Shown one piece after another: positions 7,905 through 15,730 of a stretch of DNA of 23,792 nt. Position 1 is the stretch's first letter, and the number at the start of each line of letters is the position of its first letter. The translations under genes were made by a program, and so were the position numbers. The stretch is from Rhodobacteraceae bacterium UBA3069 (GTDB lineage: Bacteria; Pseudomonadota; Alphaproteobacteria; Rhodobacterales; Rhodobacteraceae), in assembly GCA_002366795.1 (NCBI GenBank), contig DFBX01000025.1, forward strand, positions 1,609-25,400. The letters are read 5' to 3'. The notes under the pieces were generated by a model. The model was not told the origin of the DNA and ran no database searches. It worked only from the letters and a program-made list of their open reading frames with translations.

Positions 7905-8902
7905 GCAAAATGTCCTCCATTCAGACCGCCCCTGGGATGGATATTTTATGTCCCTTGCATGTGGTGCTGAACGCCACTGGTCACATTGTACATGTCGGCC
8001 CTACACTTGCCAAAATCCTTGCAGGACGGCCTGCTGTTGGTCTGCGATTTCTGGAACTGTTCGAGCTTAAACGCCCCCGTATTGGTCAAACGATGGAGGC
8101 GCTGCTGGGCGTTTCTGGCACCAAGCTGCACTTGCAGTTGCGTGGTGCTCCGCGCACCGAAATGAAAGGTGTTCTTGTGCCTGTGCCCGCAGAATCCGGC
8201 CTTTACCAACAAGGCGGGGCGCTTGTGAACCTCTCGTTTGGCATCTCGATTGTGGATGCGGTGCGTGATTTCGCGCTCACCAGTGCGGATTTTGCTGCCA
8301 CGGATTTGACGGTGGAAATGCTTTATCTGGTCGAAGCAAAATCAGCCGCGATGGACGCGTCACGCAAATTGAATCAACGCCTGCAGGGGGCCAAGATTGC
8401 CGCCGAAGAACAGGCCTTTACCGATACGCTGACAGGTTTGAAAAACCGCCGCGCGATGGATTATGTGCTGACCCGCCTGATCGACAGCGAGACGGATTTC
8501 GCACTGCTGAACCTTGATCTGGATTACTTCAAAACGGTCAATGACACACGGGGCCATGCTGCGGGTGATTTTGTCTTGCAACAGGTCGCGCGGATCATGG
8601 TGGATGAAACCCGTGGCGATGATACGATCATTCGCACCGGCGGCGATGAATTCGTGCTGATCTTTGCGGGAATAACAAACGAAAAGGCGATCTCGGAAAT
8701 TGCATCCCGTCTGATCAAAAACCTGGAGCAGCCCATTATTTTCGAAGACGAAGCTTGCAAAATATCAGGCAGTATCGGTGCAGCCTTCAGCTGTGACTAT
8801 GGCAAGCCGACGCAAGCACAAATGATGGAGGATGCTGACAAGGCGCTTTATCAGGCCAAAAACGCCGGACGCGGTCGGCATGTTTTGCACAGGCCCGACT
8901 AG
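7901..8902 (+). CDS. HNOBA-coiled coil-GGDEF diguanylate cyclase
   Basis: A 333-residue cytoplasmic signalling protein. Residues about 14-125 match the HNOBA (H-NOX-associated, PAS-like) domain: CPLHVVLNATGHIVHVGPTLAKIL, then FLELFELKRPR and LHLQLRGAPRTEMKGVLVPV. Residues about 126-172 form a helical linker of the guanylate-cyclase coiled-coil kind. The GGDEF domain follows (DTLTGLKNRRAMD, LDLDYFKTVNDTRGHAAGDF) with active-site GGDEF at 247-251 and an intact inhibitory I-site RGDD at 238-241, five residues upstream. It should therefore make cyclic di-GMP and show product inhibition, unlike the PleD-like protein in this window. Overlap with the H-NOX-like gene (ATGA) indicates co-translation and a regulatory complex; direct control by that protein is inferred from known pairs. 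Confidence 0.88.
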   Translation: MSKMSSIQTAPGMDILCPLHVVLNATGHIVHVGPTLAKILAGRPAVGLRFLELFELKRPRIGQTMEALLGVSGTKLHLQLRGAPRTEMKGVLVPVPAESGLYQQGGALVNLSFGISIVDAVRDFALTSADFAATDLTVEMLYLVEAKSAAMDASRKLNQRLQGAKIAAEEQAFTDTLTGLKNRRAMDYVLTRLIDSETDFALLNLDLDYFKTVNDTRGHAAGDFVLQQVARIMVDETRGDDTIIRTGGDEFVLIFAGITNEKAISEIASRLIKNLEQPIIFEDEACKISGSIGAAFSCDYGKPTQAQMMEDADKALYQAKNAGRGRHVLHRPD

Positions 8903-8910
8903 CAGATGGG

Positions 8911-9189
8911 ATGGAGCACCTCAGATATGCAACTGTTCCCACCCGCAATGATGCCAACCTGGAGCCATCGCATAAGGACACCTGCTATTTGAGTGATCTT
9001 TTTGTGGATCCAAACCAGCGTGGCACCGGGGCAGGGCGGGCCCTGATCGTAGCGGTTGAGCAAGTCGGCGCCCAAGCTGGCGCCACAATTGTGCATTGGC
9101 TGACCACAAGTGATAACACTCAGGTGCGCGCTCTTTATGATCAAATAGCCGAACTGATGCCCTTTGTGCAATATACCACGCCAATTTGA
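8911..9189 (+). pseudogene. Remnant of a GNAT-family N-acetyltransferase
   Basis: The C-terminal half of a GNAT acetyltransferase. From about residue 25 the reading frame gives CYLSDLFVDPNQRGTGAGRAL, with the acetyl-CoA pyrophosphate-binding loop (Q/R-x-x-G-x-G type), then the helix and the final strands ending LYDQIAELMPFVQYTTPI. Family members are about 145-160 residues; here only 92 codons exist, and the N-terminal strands that hold much of the substrate site are missing. The upstream sequence is the 3' end of the diguanylate cyclase gene, so no hidden N-terminus exists nearby. The first 24 residues resemble nothing. Most likely a decaying 5'-truncated gene, although expression of the short frame cannot be excluded. 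Confidence 0.65.
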
Positions 9190-9294
9190 AGCCACTCAGC
9201 CGCGCAACGGGCATACCCGCGGCGAATGGGCGCGCTGATTATCTGTAACCTATTTCATCTGGTCTCAAACCTGACTTCAGGCTATCAGCAACCC

Positions 9295-9636
9295 ATGACC
9301 GATAGTTTGCCCCCATGCCCCGAATGTGCCTCAGTGTTTACCTATCAGGTGGATGCCCTTTTTAACTGCCCGGAATGTGGATGCGAATGGTCCACCGAAG
9401 CGGCGGCCGAGGATAGCGCACAGGTGCGTGACAGTGTTGGCAACGTCCTTGAAGACGGTGATACGGTCACGGTGATCAAAGATTTGAAACTCAAAGGCAC
9501 GTCAACCGTGCTTAAGGTTGGAACCAAAGCCCCCAACATCCGCCTGGTGGATGGGGATCACGATATTGACTGCAAAATCCCAGGGGTCGGGCAAATCGCC
9601 TTGAAATCCCAGTTCGTCAAGAAAGTTTCCAGCTAA
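9295..9636 (+). CDS. yjdM: YjdM/PhnA-family zinc-ribbon protein
   Basis: A 113-residue protein of the YjdM (formerly PhnA) family, close to the usual length of about 111. The N-terminal zinc ribbon has Cys8/Cys11 (PPCPEC) and Cys25/Cys28 (NCPEC), followed by the KOW/SH3-like C-terminal domain with VRDSVGNVLEDGDTVTVIKDLKLKG and the end segment IALKSQFVKKV. The start at 9295 (MTDSLPPCPEC) fits family members; an in-frame ATG 23 codons earlier would add an unrelated leader. Despite the old name PhnA, this family is not phosphonoacetate hydrolase, and its cellular role is not established. It appears monocistronic. Confidence 0.85.
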   Translation: MTDSLPPCPECASVFTYQVDALFNCPECGCEWSTEAAAEDSAQVRDSVGNVLEDGDTVTVIKDLKLKGTSTVLKVGTKAPNIRLVDGDHDIDCKIPGVGQIALKSQFVKKVSS

Positions 9637-9664
9637 ATCCAGCGGTAACTGGTCAGGGGGTTGT

Positions 9665-9708
9665 GGACGCTGAGCGACCTGCGTCCTCTCAGTCGGGTTT
9701 TGTCCGAC
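9665..9708 (+). terminator. Two consecutive stem-loops after yjdM
   Basis: Two small hairpins lie 28 nt after the yjdM stop: GGACGC/GCGTCC (9665-9670 with 9681-9686) and GTCGGG/TCCGAC (9692-9697 with 9703-9708, one G-U). Neither has a clear T-run. They could end the yjdM transcript. The rest of the gap up to 9880 shows only a 67-codon open frame without a plausible product. Confidence 0.3.
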
Positions 9709-9879
9709 AGCGCAAGGCCTACCTTAACTCACACAATGACCCGCCAAACATGGCCGACAGGGGTGCCACCTCTGTCAAGAAGCTATAAACTGGCCACGTC
9801 GTTCTATCGGCAGACCCTAAAAATAAGCTGCTGCCACCATATATCATGTAAATTGGGGCTTTGACGTAAAGGGCAGGTT

Positions 9880-11172
9880 ATGAAATTTGCATTGGGTCTT
9901 GTTGCAGTCGCCGCGGTGTCGTTGGGCTACATGTTCAGTGGAAACAACTCGGAGGGATTAACACCTGAGCCTCCGATACATATTGAAGCCCTTAACCCCC
10001 TAACGGGCGATGAGATACGCTATCTCGCCTTTCAGGTCTTTGTGGGGGGCGCAAACCCGGAAATCCCGTTTGATCGTGAGATGATTTATACCCCCAAGGC
10101 GGCGGTTGCGCGCATGGTTCATGACATCGTGACAACCATTGATGCAAAGGGGGGCCAAAGAACGCGGCTGGCGTTTATTCTTGGGCCGATCTCGTTTGAT
10201 CACAGCGACGACGAGGTTCGCCAGATCATTGATGACGGTTTTGACATCGCTTTGTCCGAAAATGTTTCTGTCGGGTTTCATATTGACGGCGCGATGTTCT
10301 GGGGCAAAAGGCATGATCTGACCGCCAACCCGGAAAATGTGGAATGGACAGATTTTGACGGCACGCCAGCCACCGGTTTGAAACTTGATTGGGCGCATGC
10401 GCCGGCCAGGATGGTGTATAATGCGCCACAAATTCAGGCCGAAGTAACGCGACGCGCGCGCGATGTTATCGGCGCGCAGATATCGTCCCACCTAAAGACC
10501 CTCACATCGCTTGGCAAAGAAGATGCGTTTGCCGGTGTCATCGCGGGGTGGGAAACCCATATGGGCCAGGATATCACCGTAGATGACCGGGTGGGGTTTC
10601 ATGCCCTTGCCAACCGTGGTTTTGAGCCGGGCAGACCGCCAGGTGACGTTCTTGCTGAAATATCTTCGATTGTGAATGAATTCATTAGCTTGTGGACCGA
10701 TGGTTTGGTGGCGGGTGGTGTTGATAGCAACCGTATTTACACCCATGTGGCGTTCCTGCCGCGCGCTCGTTTTGAGGCAATGTCCACCCCACCGGGGCTG
10801 ACCTATGAAATGGTGCTTGATGTCGCGCCAAGTTCACAGCGCCCCGCAACCGCTTTTACCAAGACCGCACGACCAGGGTTTTCAACCTATCCGGTTGCCG
10901 GGACGTTTGATCAGATCAAGCAGGAACTTGCATTGAACAATAACCCCTGGTGGGCATCGGCTGAGGGAACAAATATTATTCCCGGCGATCCACCGCGCAC
11001 TTCAGGTTTAACCATGGAAAACTATCTGGCCCGCTCATTTAACCACGGCGCAGCTCTTGTTACGCTGTTCGGGTGGGGAATTGGCGGGACTATGATGCCG
11101 GACAATCCGTTTAGGATGGCCACCGAAGGGGACGATGCCATCGCCACCTATCGGGCATTCTTATCGCAATAA
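9880..11172 (+). CDS. Exported protein of unknown function, possibly a TIM-barrel enzyme
   Basis: A 430-residue protein that I cannot place in a family. Residues 1-20 are a hydrophobic signal peptide or lipid-free anchor (MKFALGLVAVAAVSLGYMFS), so the mature part should be periplasmic or outside. The body alternates predicted strands and helices in a way that recalls a beta/alpha barrel: TRLAFILGPISFD, VSVGFHIDGAMFWG, AFAGVIAGWETHMGQ, IYTHVAFLPRAR and near the end HGAALVTLFGWGIGG. Trp224-Glu225 at the end of one strand, and His134/Asp136 on another, sit where catalytic residues of glycoside hydrolase-like barrels often lie, but this is a structural guess only. A ribosome site AGGGCAGG precedes the start. 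It converges on the CoA-transferase gene with 36 bp between them. Apparently single-gene transcript. Confidence 0.6.
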   Translation: MKFALGLVAVAAVSLGYMFSGNNSEGLTPEPPIHIEALNPLTGDEIRYLAFQVFVGGANPEIPFDREMIYTPKAAVARMVHDIVTTIDAKGGQRTRLAFILGPISFDHSDDEVRQIIDDGFDIALSENVSVGFHIDGAMFWGKRHDLTANPENVEWTDFDGTPATGLKLDWAHAPARMVYNAPQIQAEVTRRARDVIGAQISSHLKTLTSLGKEDAFAGVIAGWETHMGQDITVDDRVGFHALANRGFEPGRPPGDVLAEISSIVNEFISLWTDGLVAGGVDSNRIYTHVAFLPRARFEAMSTPPGLTYEMVLDVAPSSQRPATAFTKTARPGFSTYPVAGTFDQIKQELALNNNPWWASAEGTNIIPGDPPRTSGLTMENYLARSFNHGAALVTLFGWGIGGTMMPDNPFRMATEGDDAIATYRAFLSQ

Positions 11173-11188
11173 CCTGCTGGTCTCAGCT

Positions 11189-11207
11189 GGGGCAGGGGGG
11201 CTGTCCC
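11189..11207. terminator. Stem-loop between convergent genes
   Basis: A 7-bp stem (GGGGCAG at 11189-11195 with CTGTCCC at 11201-11207, one G-U pair, loop of five G) lies in the 36-bp gap between the stops of the exported protein and the CoA-transferase. Position suggests a shared terminator; T-runs are weak on both sides. Confidence 0.4.
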
Positions 11208-11208
11208 T

Positions 11209-12471
11209 TCAGACAATGCCGTTGCTACGTAACGCCACGATGGATTCGTCGGACAAGCCGAGAAGACCACGCAGCAGCGCGTCTGTATGTTCGCCAAGAC
11301 CCGGCCCCGGCGCGGTGATCCCGCCCGGTGTAAGGGATAGTTTCGGCACGACTGCGGGCATACGGAGCTTGCCCATCGTGGCATGCGTGATCTCGGCGAT
11401 GTTCTCGCGTGCGGCGTATTGCGGATCCTTGAAGATATCTTCAATCGTCAGAGCCACCGTGTAAGGTGTCCCCGCTGCATCGAGCGCCTCGGTGACATGG
11501 ACAGGATCATGCGAGCGCACCCAATCCGCGAGGATGCCATTGATTTCGGCAATACGCTTCCAGCGAGCGTCATGCGTGCGGAACCGTTCGTCAGTCACAA
11601 GTTCGGGCTGCTCGATTGCCTCGCAGATGCGGCGGAAAACACCATCCGATGAACAGGTCAGAATCAGAAAGCGGCCATCGGCCATCTCAAAATGCTCGCC
11701 CGGTGCCGCCGCGAAATGAAGGTTGCCCTGCCGCTCGCGTACCACGCCAAATTTATCATAGGCCGTGGCAAGGATATCGGTGAAGCGGAACACACTTTCA
11801 TAAAGCGCAAGGTCGATGTGCTGCCCTTTGCCCTTCGCGCCGCCCGCGTCACGCGCATACAGCGCCAGCATGACGCCGAGTGCAGCGAACAGGGCGGATT
11901 GATAGTCAGCCGTCGCGGTGCCGGGCCGGATGGGTGGACGGTCGGGGTAGCCCGTGATATGCATGAGACCGCCAAAGGCCAGCCCGATCCTGTCATATCC
12001 CGCCCGCTCGCTGTAGGGGCCAGTCTGGCCGAAACCGGAGACGGAACACATGACGATCCGGGGGTTGATCGCCGACAGTTCATCATAGTCCAGCCCCCAG
12101 CGTGACAGTGTTCCGGGACGGAAATTTTCGATCAGGACGTCGCTTTTTTTGACCATCTCGCGCAGGATATTCTGCCCTTCGGGCTTGCGCAGATCGAGCG
12201 TGAGCGACTTCTTGTTGCGCCCTTCAACCTGCCACCAAAGCGATTCACCTTCGACATAAGGGCCGACGTTTCGGGTGCTGTCGCCGCCGTCCGGCTTTTC
12301 GATCTTGATCACCTCTGCCCCGAATTCACCAAGCAGAGTGGCCGAGACCGGGCCCGCAACCATGGTACCGATATCGAGGACGCGAATTCCTTCCAAGACG
12401 CGTCCCTGATTTTCCGTGGCGTCCTCTCCGGGTTTTGTATCCTGCATTTTTTCTGCGGTTTCCTGCGCCAA
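11209..12471 (-). CDS. Class III CoA-transferase (CaiB/BaiF family)
   Basis: A 420-residue family III CoA-transferase, which moves CoA from one acyl-CoA to a free carboxylate. Recognisable blocks: LEGIRVLDIGTMVAGPVSATLLGEFGAEVIKIE (28-58), the ENFRPGTLSRWGLDYDEL block, and AGYDRIGLAFGG with Asp160 as the likely acyl-anhydride-forming catalytic residue; the C-terminal part ends PGPGLGEHTDALLRGLLGLS. Length is normal. The frame opens with TTG at 12471, preceded by GGTGGAG at 8 nt; an ATG eight codons later (12447) is a possible alternative start. It stands at the left edge of the P450 cluster, where the likely task is loading the carboxylate made by the aldehyde dehydrogenase, or the imported acid, onto CoA. 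Substrate unknown. A TTGACT hexamer at 12534-12539 (minus strand) may be its -35 box. Confidence 0.88.
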   Translation of the reverse strand: MAQETAEKMQDTKPGEDATENQGRVLEGIRVLDIGTMVAGPVSATLLGEFGAEVIKIEKPDGGDSTRNVGPYVEGESLWWQVEGRNKKSLTLDLRKPEGQNILREMVKKSDVLIENFRPGTLSRWGLDYDELSAINPRIVMCSVSGFGQTGPYSERAGYDRIGLAFGGLMHITGYPDRPPIRPGTATADYQSALFAALGVMLALYARDAGGAKGKGQHIDLALYESVFRFTDILATAYDKFGVVRERQGNLHFAAAPGEHFEMADGRFLILTCSSDGVFRRICEAIEQPELVTDERFRTHDARWKRIAEINGILADWVRSHDPVHVTEALDAAGTPYTVALTIEDIFKDPQYAARENIAEITHATMGKLRMPAVVPKLSLTPGGITAPGPGLGEHTDALLRGLLGLSDESIVALRSNGIV

Positions 12472-12579
12472 TTTACTTTCTCCACCAGTCGCTGCAATGC
12501 CGTTAACAGATAACTACTATCGCAAAATAGGGCAGTCAACAACCATGTCCCGATATCCGGGCCAAGGCATGTACAGACC

Positions 12580-12876
12580 ATGGTGGCCTGCACGTCGGGC
12601 TTGGACACCACCGTTAATTCGTTGGTATCCAAAGGTGACGGTCGTCTGCGCCTCCGACAACCCGTTTGCCAAAAGAAGGTGATCCGGCCGGAGGACTGGA
12701 CAGAGATCGAACTGCCTCTGCCAGCATCCCAGAATGGCACCCGGATCCTGGTGGAGCGCTATTTTCTCGACAACGGCATCAATATCCTGCCCGCGGTCGA
12801 GGCGGGCAGCCTGTCCTTGATCCAGTCCTGCATGAGACCGGGTGACAAGTCGTGCGCCGTCCAGGCTCTCATATAG
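12580..12876 (+). pseudogene. Remnant of a LysR-type regulator effector domain
   Basis: A 98-codon frame whose central part resembles the C-terminal effector-binding half of LysR regulators. The stretch DWTEIELPLPASQNGTRILVERYF, continuing to NILPAVEAGSLSLIQSC, parallels the intact LysR of this window (TTELILPASLQGTRSTLKEFF, then SRREVDSLPLMLQLV). The DNA-binding domain is absent and the frame ends where an IS5-type transposase fragment begins (12879). This suggests a second regulator of the cluster lost by insertion and deletion. Similarity is judged by eye and is weak outside these blocks. Confidence 0.4.
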
Positions 12877-12878
12877 GG

Positions 12879-13000
12879 CGTTCGCGCGGAGGCATTACGA
12901 GCAAGGTTCTGGCGTTACTGACGCGCCTGGAAACCTGATCGACTTTCGCCTGATGCCCGGTCAGGCCCATGATAGGCCGCCCCTCAGGGGGCATGACCAG
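12879..13000 (+). mobile_element. Frameshifted fragment of an IS5-type transposase
   Basis: Translation gives RSRGGITSKVLA from 12879, and then, one frame over, TDAPGNLIDFRLMPGQAHD, the conserved block of IS5-family ORF B transposases (family form RSRGGLTTKxxALTDALGNxxxFxLxPGQ). A missing base near 12915 breaks the frame, and similarity ends after GQAHD. About 40 codons remain of a protein of about 250, and no terminal inverted repeats were found. The element is dead. It fills the 648-bp gap between the CoA-transferase and P450 genes together with the LysR remnant. Confidence 0.6.
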
Positions 13001-13052
13001 TATTCAGCTCTATCTCCTTCCGGTTATCGTTCGCCAACAGCTGCTCCGCTCG

Positions 13053-13086
13053 TTGACAATACCGATACGGCATAATAGATATGCCG
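13053..13086 (+). promoter_or_regulatory. Promoter and dyad operator of the first P450 gene
   Basis: TTGACA at 13053-13058 matches the -35 consensus; a 17-nt spacer leads to TAGATA (13076-13081), a modest -10. Overlapping the -10 is a perfect dyad, CGGCATA-N5-TATGCCG (13068-13086). Its core contains the T-N11-A pattern typical of LysR-type binding sites, so the LysR protein at 17672-18625 is the obvious candidate ligand. Start codon is 33 bp downstream of the dyad. Confidence 0.5.
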
Positions 13087-13119
13087 GGTCTTAAGTATCT
13101 TGCCGGAGGGAGTTGACAC

Positions 13120-14346
13120 ATGGACACGAGCGCTCTGGAACAGATCAGCCTGACCAGCCCGGGACTGACCCTTGATCCTTACACCTATTTCTCCGAACTG
13201 CGGTCACATGCGCCCCTGCTTTGGAGCGAACGCCACAAGGGCTGGCTGGTGACACGTTACGCCGATGTTCAGCAGGGATACCGGGATCTGCGTCTCAGCT
13301 CCAATCGGCTGCGCCCTGTGCTGGAACGCCTTAAGGACAGCGAACAGGACACCGTCGGCAATGCGTTGCGTATCCTCCAGATGTGGATGGTCTTTCAAGA
13401 TGAACCGGACCACAGACGCCTACGCGGCATCGTGCACAAGGCTTTCACGCCACAGGCCGTCGCCGCGATGGAGGACAAGGTCGTCGCGGTCACACGCCAA
13501 CAGTTGACTGATCTCGACAACCGCCTGGATGAAGGTCCGGTCGATCTGTTGAAGGACTTCGCAAACGGTATCCCGCAATACGTCATTTGCAATATGCTCG
13601 GCCTCGCCGAGGAATATCAGGACGATTTCGCCTACTGGACAGAAGAACTCAGCTCGGTCGTCGGCGGGATCGAGGACCCGGACCGGAACCAACGGGCCTA
13701 CCGCGCGATGGAATACCTTGAAACGCGCGTTGCAGAGGTCATAGACGGCACGCCCGCAGGTCAGAGCAACCTCATCGCCGAACTCGTCCGCGCCGAACAG
13801 GACAACAACCGCCTCTCGCGCGAGGAAGTGATCGCAACCGCGATCCTCATGCTGTTTGGCGGACGCGGGACCACGGCGTCCATGATCGCCAACGGAATGC
13901 GCGTCCTGCTGGCTCACCCCGAACAGTACGAGGAACTCCGGGCCGATCCCTCGCTGATCCCGAACGCGGTGGAGGAAATCCTCAGATGGGAAGGCCACAC
14001 CAAGATGATGCCCCGGATTTCTACCGTAAGTTTCGATTGGCACGGGAACACGATCCGCGAGGGTGACCGTCTGTTCCTGTGCAACTTGTCGGCCAACCGG
14101 GATGAAAATATGTTCGAGATGCCAGATCGGTTCGACATCCACAGAAAGAACGCAGGCCGCCACATCGGTTTTGGCACCGGGATCCACGGGTGCCTGGGGC
14201 AGGCGCTTGCCCGGTTGCAATTGCGCAATGTGCTGCGCGAAGCGGTGCAGATTTTGCCGCCGCTGAAACTGGTCAAACCCGAAGGCGACTGGTCGCGCGC
14301 GCTGCTGCGCCGCTCACAAGACAGCCTGGTTGTCGAACGCGCCTGA
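13120..14346 (+). CDS. Cytochrome P450 (bacterial class I type)
   Basis: A 408-residue soluble P450 expected to hydroxylate a small substrate with electrons from a 2Fe-2S ferredoxin. Visible signatures: C-helix DEPDHRRLRGIVHKAFTP (95-111, heme-propionate contacts), K-helix ExxR as Glu286-Arg289, and the heme loop FGTGIHGCLG with axial Cys358. The I-helix reads FGGRGTTAS (246-254): the oxygen-activating Thr is present, but the acidic residue before it, Asp251 in P450cam, is Gly250. The second P450 in this cluster also lacks it. The two proteins are clear paralogues, sharing NWMVFQDxPxHRRL-like and REEVIATxIL-like blocks. Ribosome site GGAGGGAG at 13106-13113. Convergent to the second P450 gene with 101 bp between, which show no clear terminator. 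Confidence 0.92.
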   Translation: MDTSALEQISLTSPGLTLDPYTYFSELRSHAPLLWSERHKGWLVTRYADVQQGYRDLRLSSNRLRPVLERLKDSEQDTVGNALRILQMWMVFQDEPDHRRLRGIVHKAFTPQAVAAMEDKVVAVTRQQLTDLDNRLDEGPVDLLKDFANGIPQYVICNMLGLAEEYQDDFAYWTEELSSVVGGIEDPDRNQRAYRAMEYLETRVAEVIDGTPAGQSNLIAELVRAEQDNNRLSREEVIATAILMLFGGRGTTASMIANGMRVLLAHPEQYEELRADPSLIPNAVEEILRWEGHTKMMPRISTVSFDWHGNTIREGDRLFLCNLSANRDENMFEMPDRFDIHRKNAGRHIGFGTGIHGCLGQALARLQLRNVLREAVQILPPLKLVKPEGDWSRALLRRSQDSLVVERA

Positions 14347-14447
14347 GCTGACCGGGACAGCTGGCATAGGCCGCCGGAGCGAGCTTTGGATCATTGTCTA
14401 TCCGGGGCATGGCGAAAAATGGCAGAGCCGTGTCGGTGCTCCCACAG

Positions 14448-15704
14448 CTATTTTGCGACGACGTACATACTTTTCTGCACTCGGTTGATGAGGGTTGGCA
14501 ACCATTCGCTCGCGGGGTCCACCATCTTCAACTCGGGCAGGATCGCAAGCATTTCAGACATGACCACCTTCAGTTCCAGCCGCGCCAGCGCCATACCGAG
14601 ACAGAGATGAATCCCTGTGCCGAAGGCAAGGTGCCGGGGGGCATTCTTGCGCGTGATGTCGAAGACTGAAGGGTCTTCGAACATCGACGTGTCGTGGTTC
14701 GCGGCAAGGGGCGACAAAAAGACCCGCTGGCCAGCCTTGAGATGCTTGCCGTGCCACTCGAAATCCTCCGCCACGATGCGGACGGTGAACTTGGTGTGGG
14801 ATTCCCACCTCATGATCTCTTCGACCGCGTTGTTCAGAAGCTCCGGCTGCTGGCGCAGTTTCTCCTGAGCCTCGGGGTGCAGCATTAGCGCCCGCAGTCC
14901 GTTTGCGATCATGCAGGAGGTCGTGCGGTTGCCACCAAAAAGCACCAATATCCCCGTCGCGATCACCTCGCGCCGGCTCAGCCGGTCGCCCTCCATCTCG
15001 GCAGCGACGAGCTTTGACATCAGGTTGTCATCTTCGGTGTTGCTACGTTCAATGACCTTTTCAAGGTAATCCTCAAGCGCCACGATTGCCTCGTGCGCCC
15101 GCTCATAGCGTTCGTCCTGCCCGACGAAACCGCCAATCAACAGCGACACCTGTTCGGTCCACGCGATAAACCGTTTCCGGTCCTCTTGCGGCACGCCGAG
15201 CATCTTGCAGATGATAGGGCCGGGAATCTCGTAAGCCATCTCGTTCAGAAAATCGATCGGCTTGTCGGGCTGGGCCGCGATTCTCGCGCGCAGCTCCGCG
15301 ATCTGCTCGCGGACAAGCTCGCGGATATCGCCCTCCATCTTGCGCACCATCTGGGGTGTGAACGCCTTCATCACGATGCCCTTGAGGCGCCGGTGCTCAG
15401 GATCGTCCTGGAACACCATCCAGTTTTCCAGAAGCTCGATCGAGCGACCGATGGTGCCCTGCTGCTCCTCGGTCAGCCGTGTCTGGCGATAGCGCTTCAG
15501 CCGGTTCGCCGTCATTCGATTGTCCTTGAAGCCCTCGGTGACATCCTCATAGCGCGTGATCATCCAGCCCCGGTGGCGGTCATTCCAATGCACCGGATCC
15601 TTGGCCTGAAGGTCGAGGAGGTAAGACAGCGGATCCGCCGTCAGGGCGCTGCCCATCAGGTCGCTTTTGTCGAGCTCGTCCGGGGAAATATCTGAAACAC
15701 TCAT
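14448..15704 (-). CDS. Second cytochrome P450, paralogue of the first
   Basis: A 418-residue bacterial P450. C-helix DDPEHRRLKGIVMKAFTP (100-117), ExxR pair Glu296-Arg299, heme loop FGTGIHLCLG with axial Cys368. I-helix FGGNRTTSCM (256-265): Thr kept, but the usual Asp/Glu is Arg260, an unusual charge reversal. It closely resembles the first P450 along its full length and probably arose by duplication, with a longer N-terminus (SVSDISPDELDKSD). Last gene of a minus-strand operon ferredoxin > aldehyde dehydrogenase > P450, 26 bp after the dehydrogenase, with ribosome site AAAGGAAC. The operon ferredoxin is its likely electron donor; no ferredoxin reductase is encoded in the window. Probable role: one hydroxylation or demethylation step in the degradation of the cluster's substrate. 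Confidence 0.92.
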   Translation of the reverse strand: MSVSDISPDELDKSDLMGSALTADPLSYLLDLQAKDPVHWNDRHRGWMITRYEDVTEGFKDNRMTANRLKRYRQTRLTEEQQGTIGRSIELLENWMVFQDDPEHRRLKGIVMKAFTPQMVRKMEGDIRELVREQIAELRARIAAQPDKPIDFLNEMAYEIPGPIICKMLGVPQEDRKRFIAWTEQVSLLIGGFVGQDERYERAHEAIVALEDYLEKVIERSNTEDDNLMSKLVAAEMEGDRLSRREVIATGILVLFGGNRTTSCMIANGLRALMLHPEAQEKLRQQPELLNNAVEEIMRWESHTKFTVRIVAEDFEWHGKHLKAGQRVFLSPLAANHDTSMFEDPSVFDITRKNAPRHLAFGTGIHLCLGMALARLELKVVMSEMLAILPELKMVDPASEWLPTLINRVQKSMYVVAK

Positions 15705-15730
15705 TGTAATTGTTCCTTTCGCGGGCGCTC

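Noticed and set aside
9661..9864. 67-codon open frame between yjdM and the exported protein
   Set aside because: No ribosome site, no recognisable composition or domain, and it overlaps two stem-loops.
14347..14447. Terminator between the convergent P450 genes
   Set aside because: No convincing inverted repeat followed by a T-run was found on either strand.
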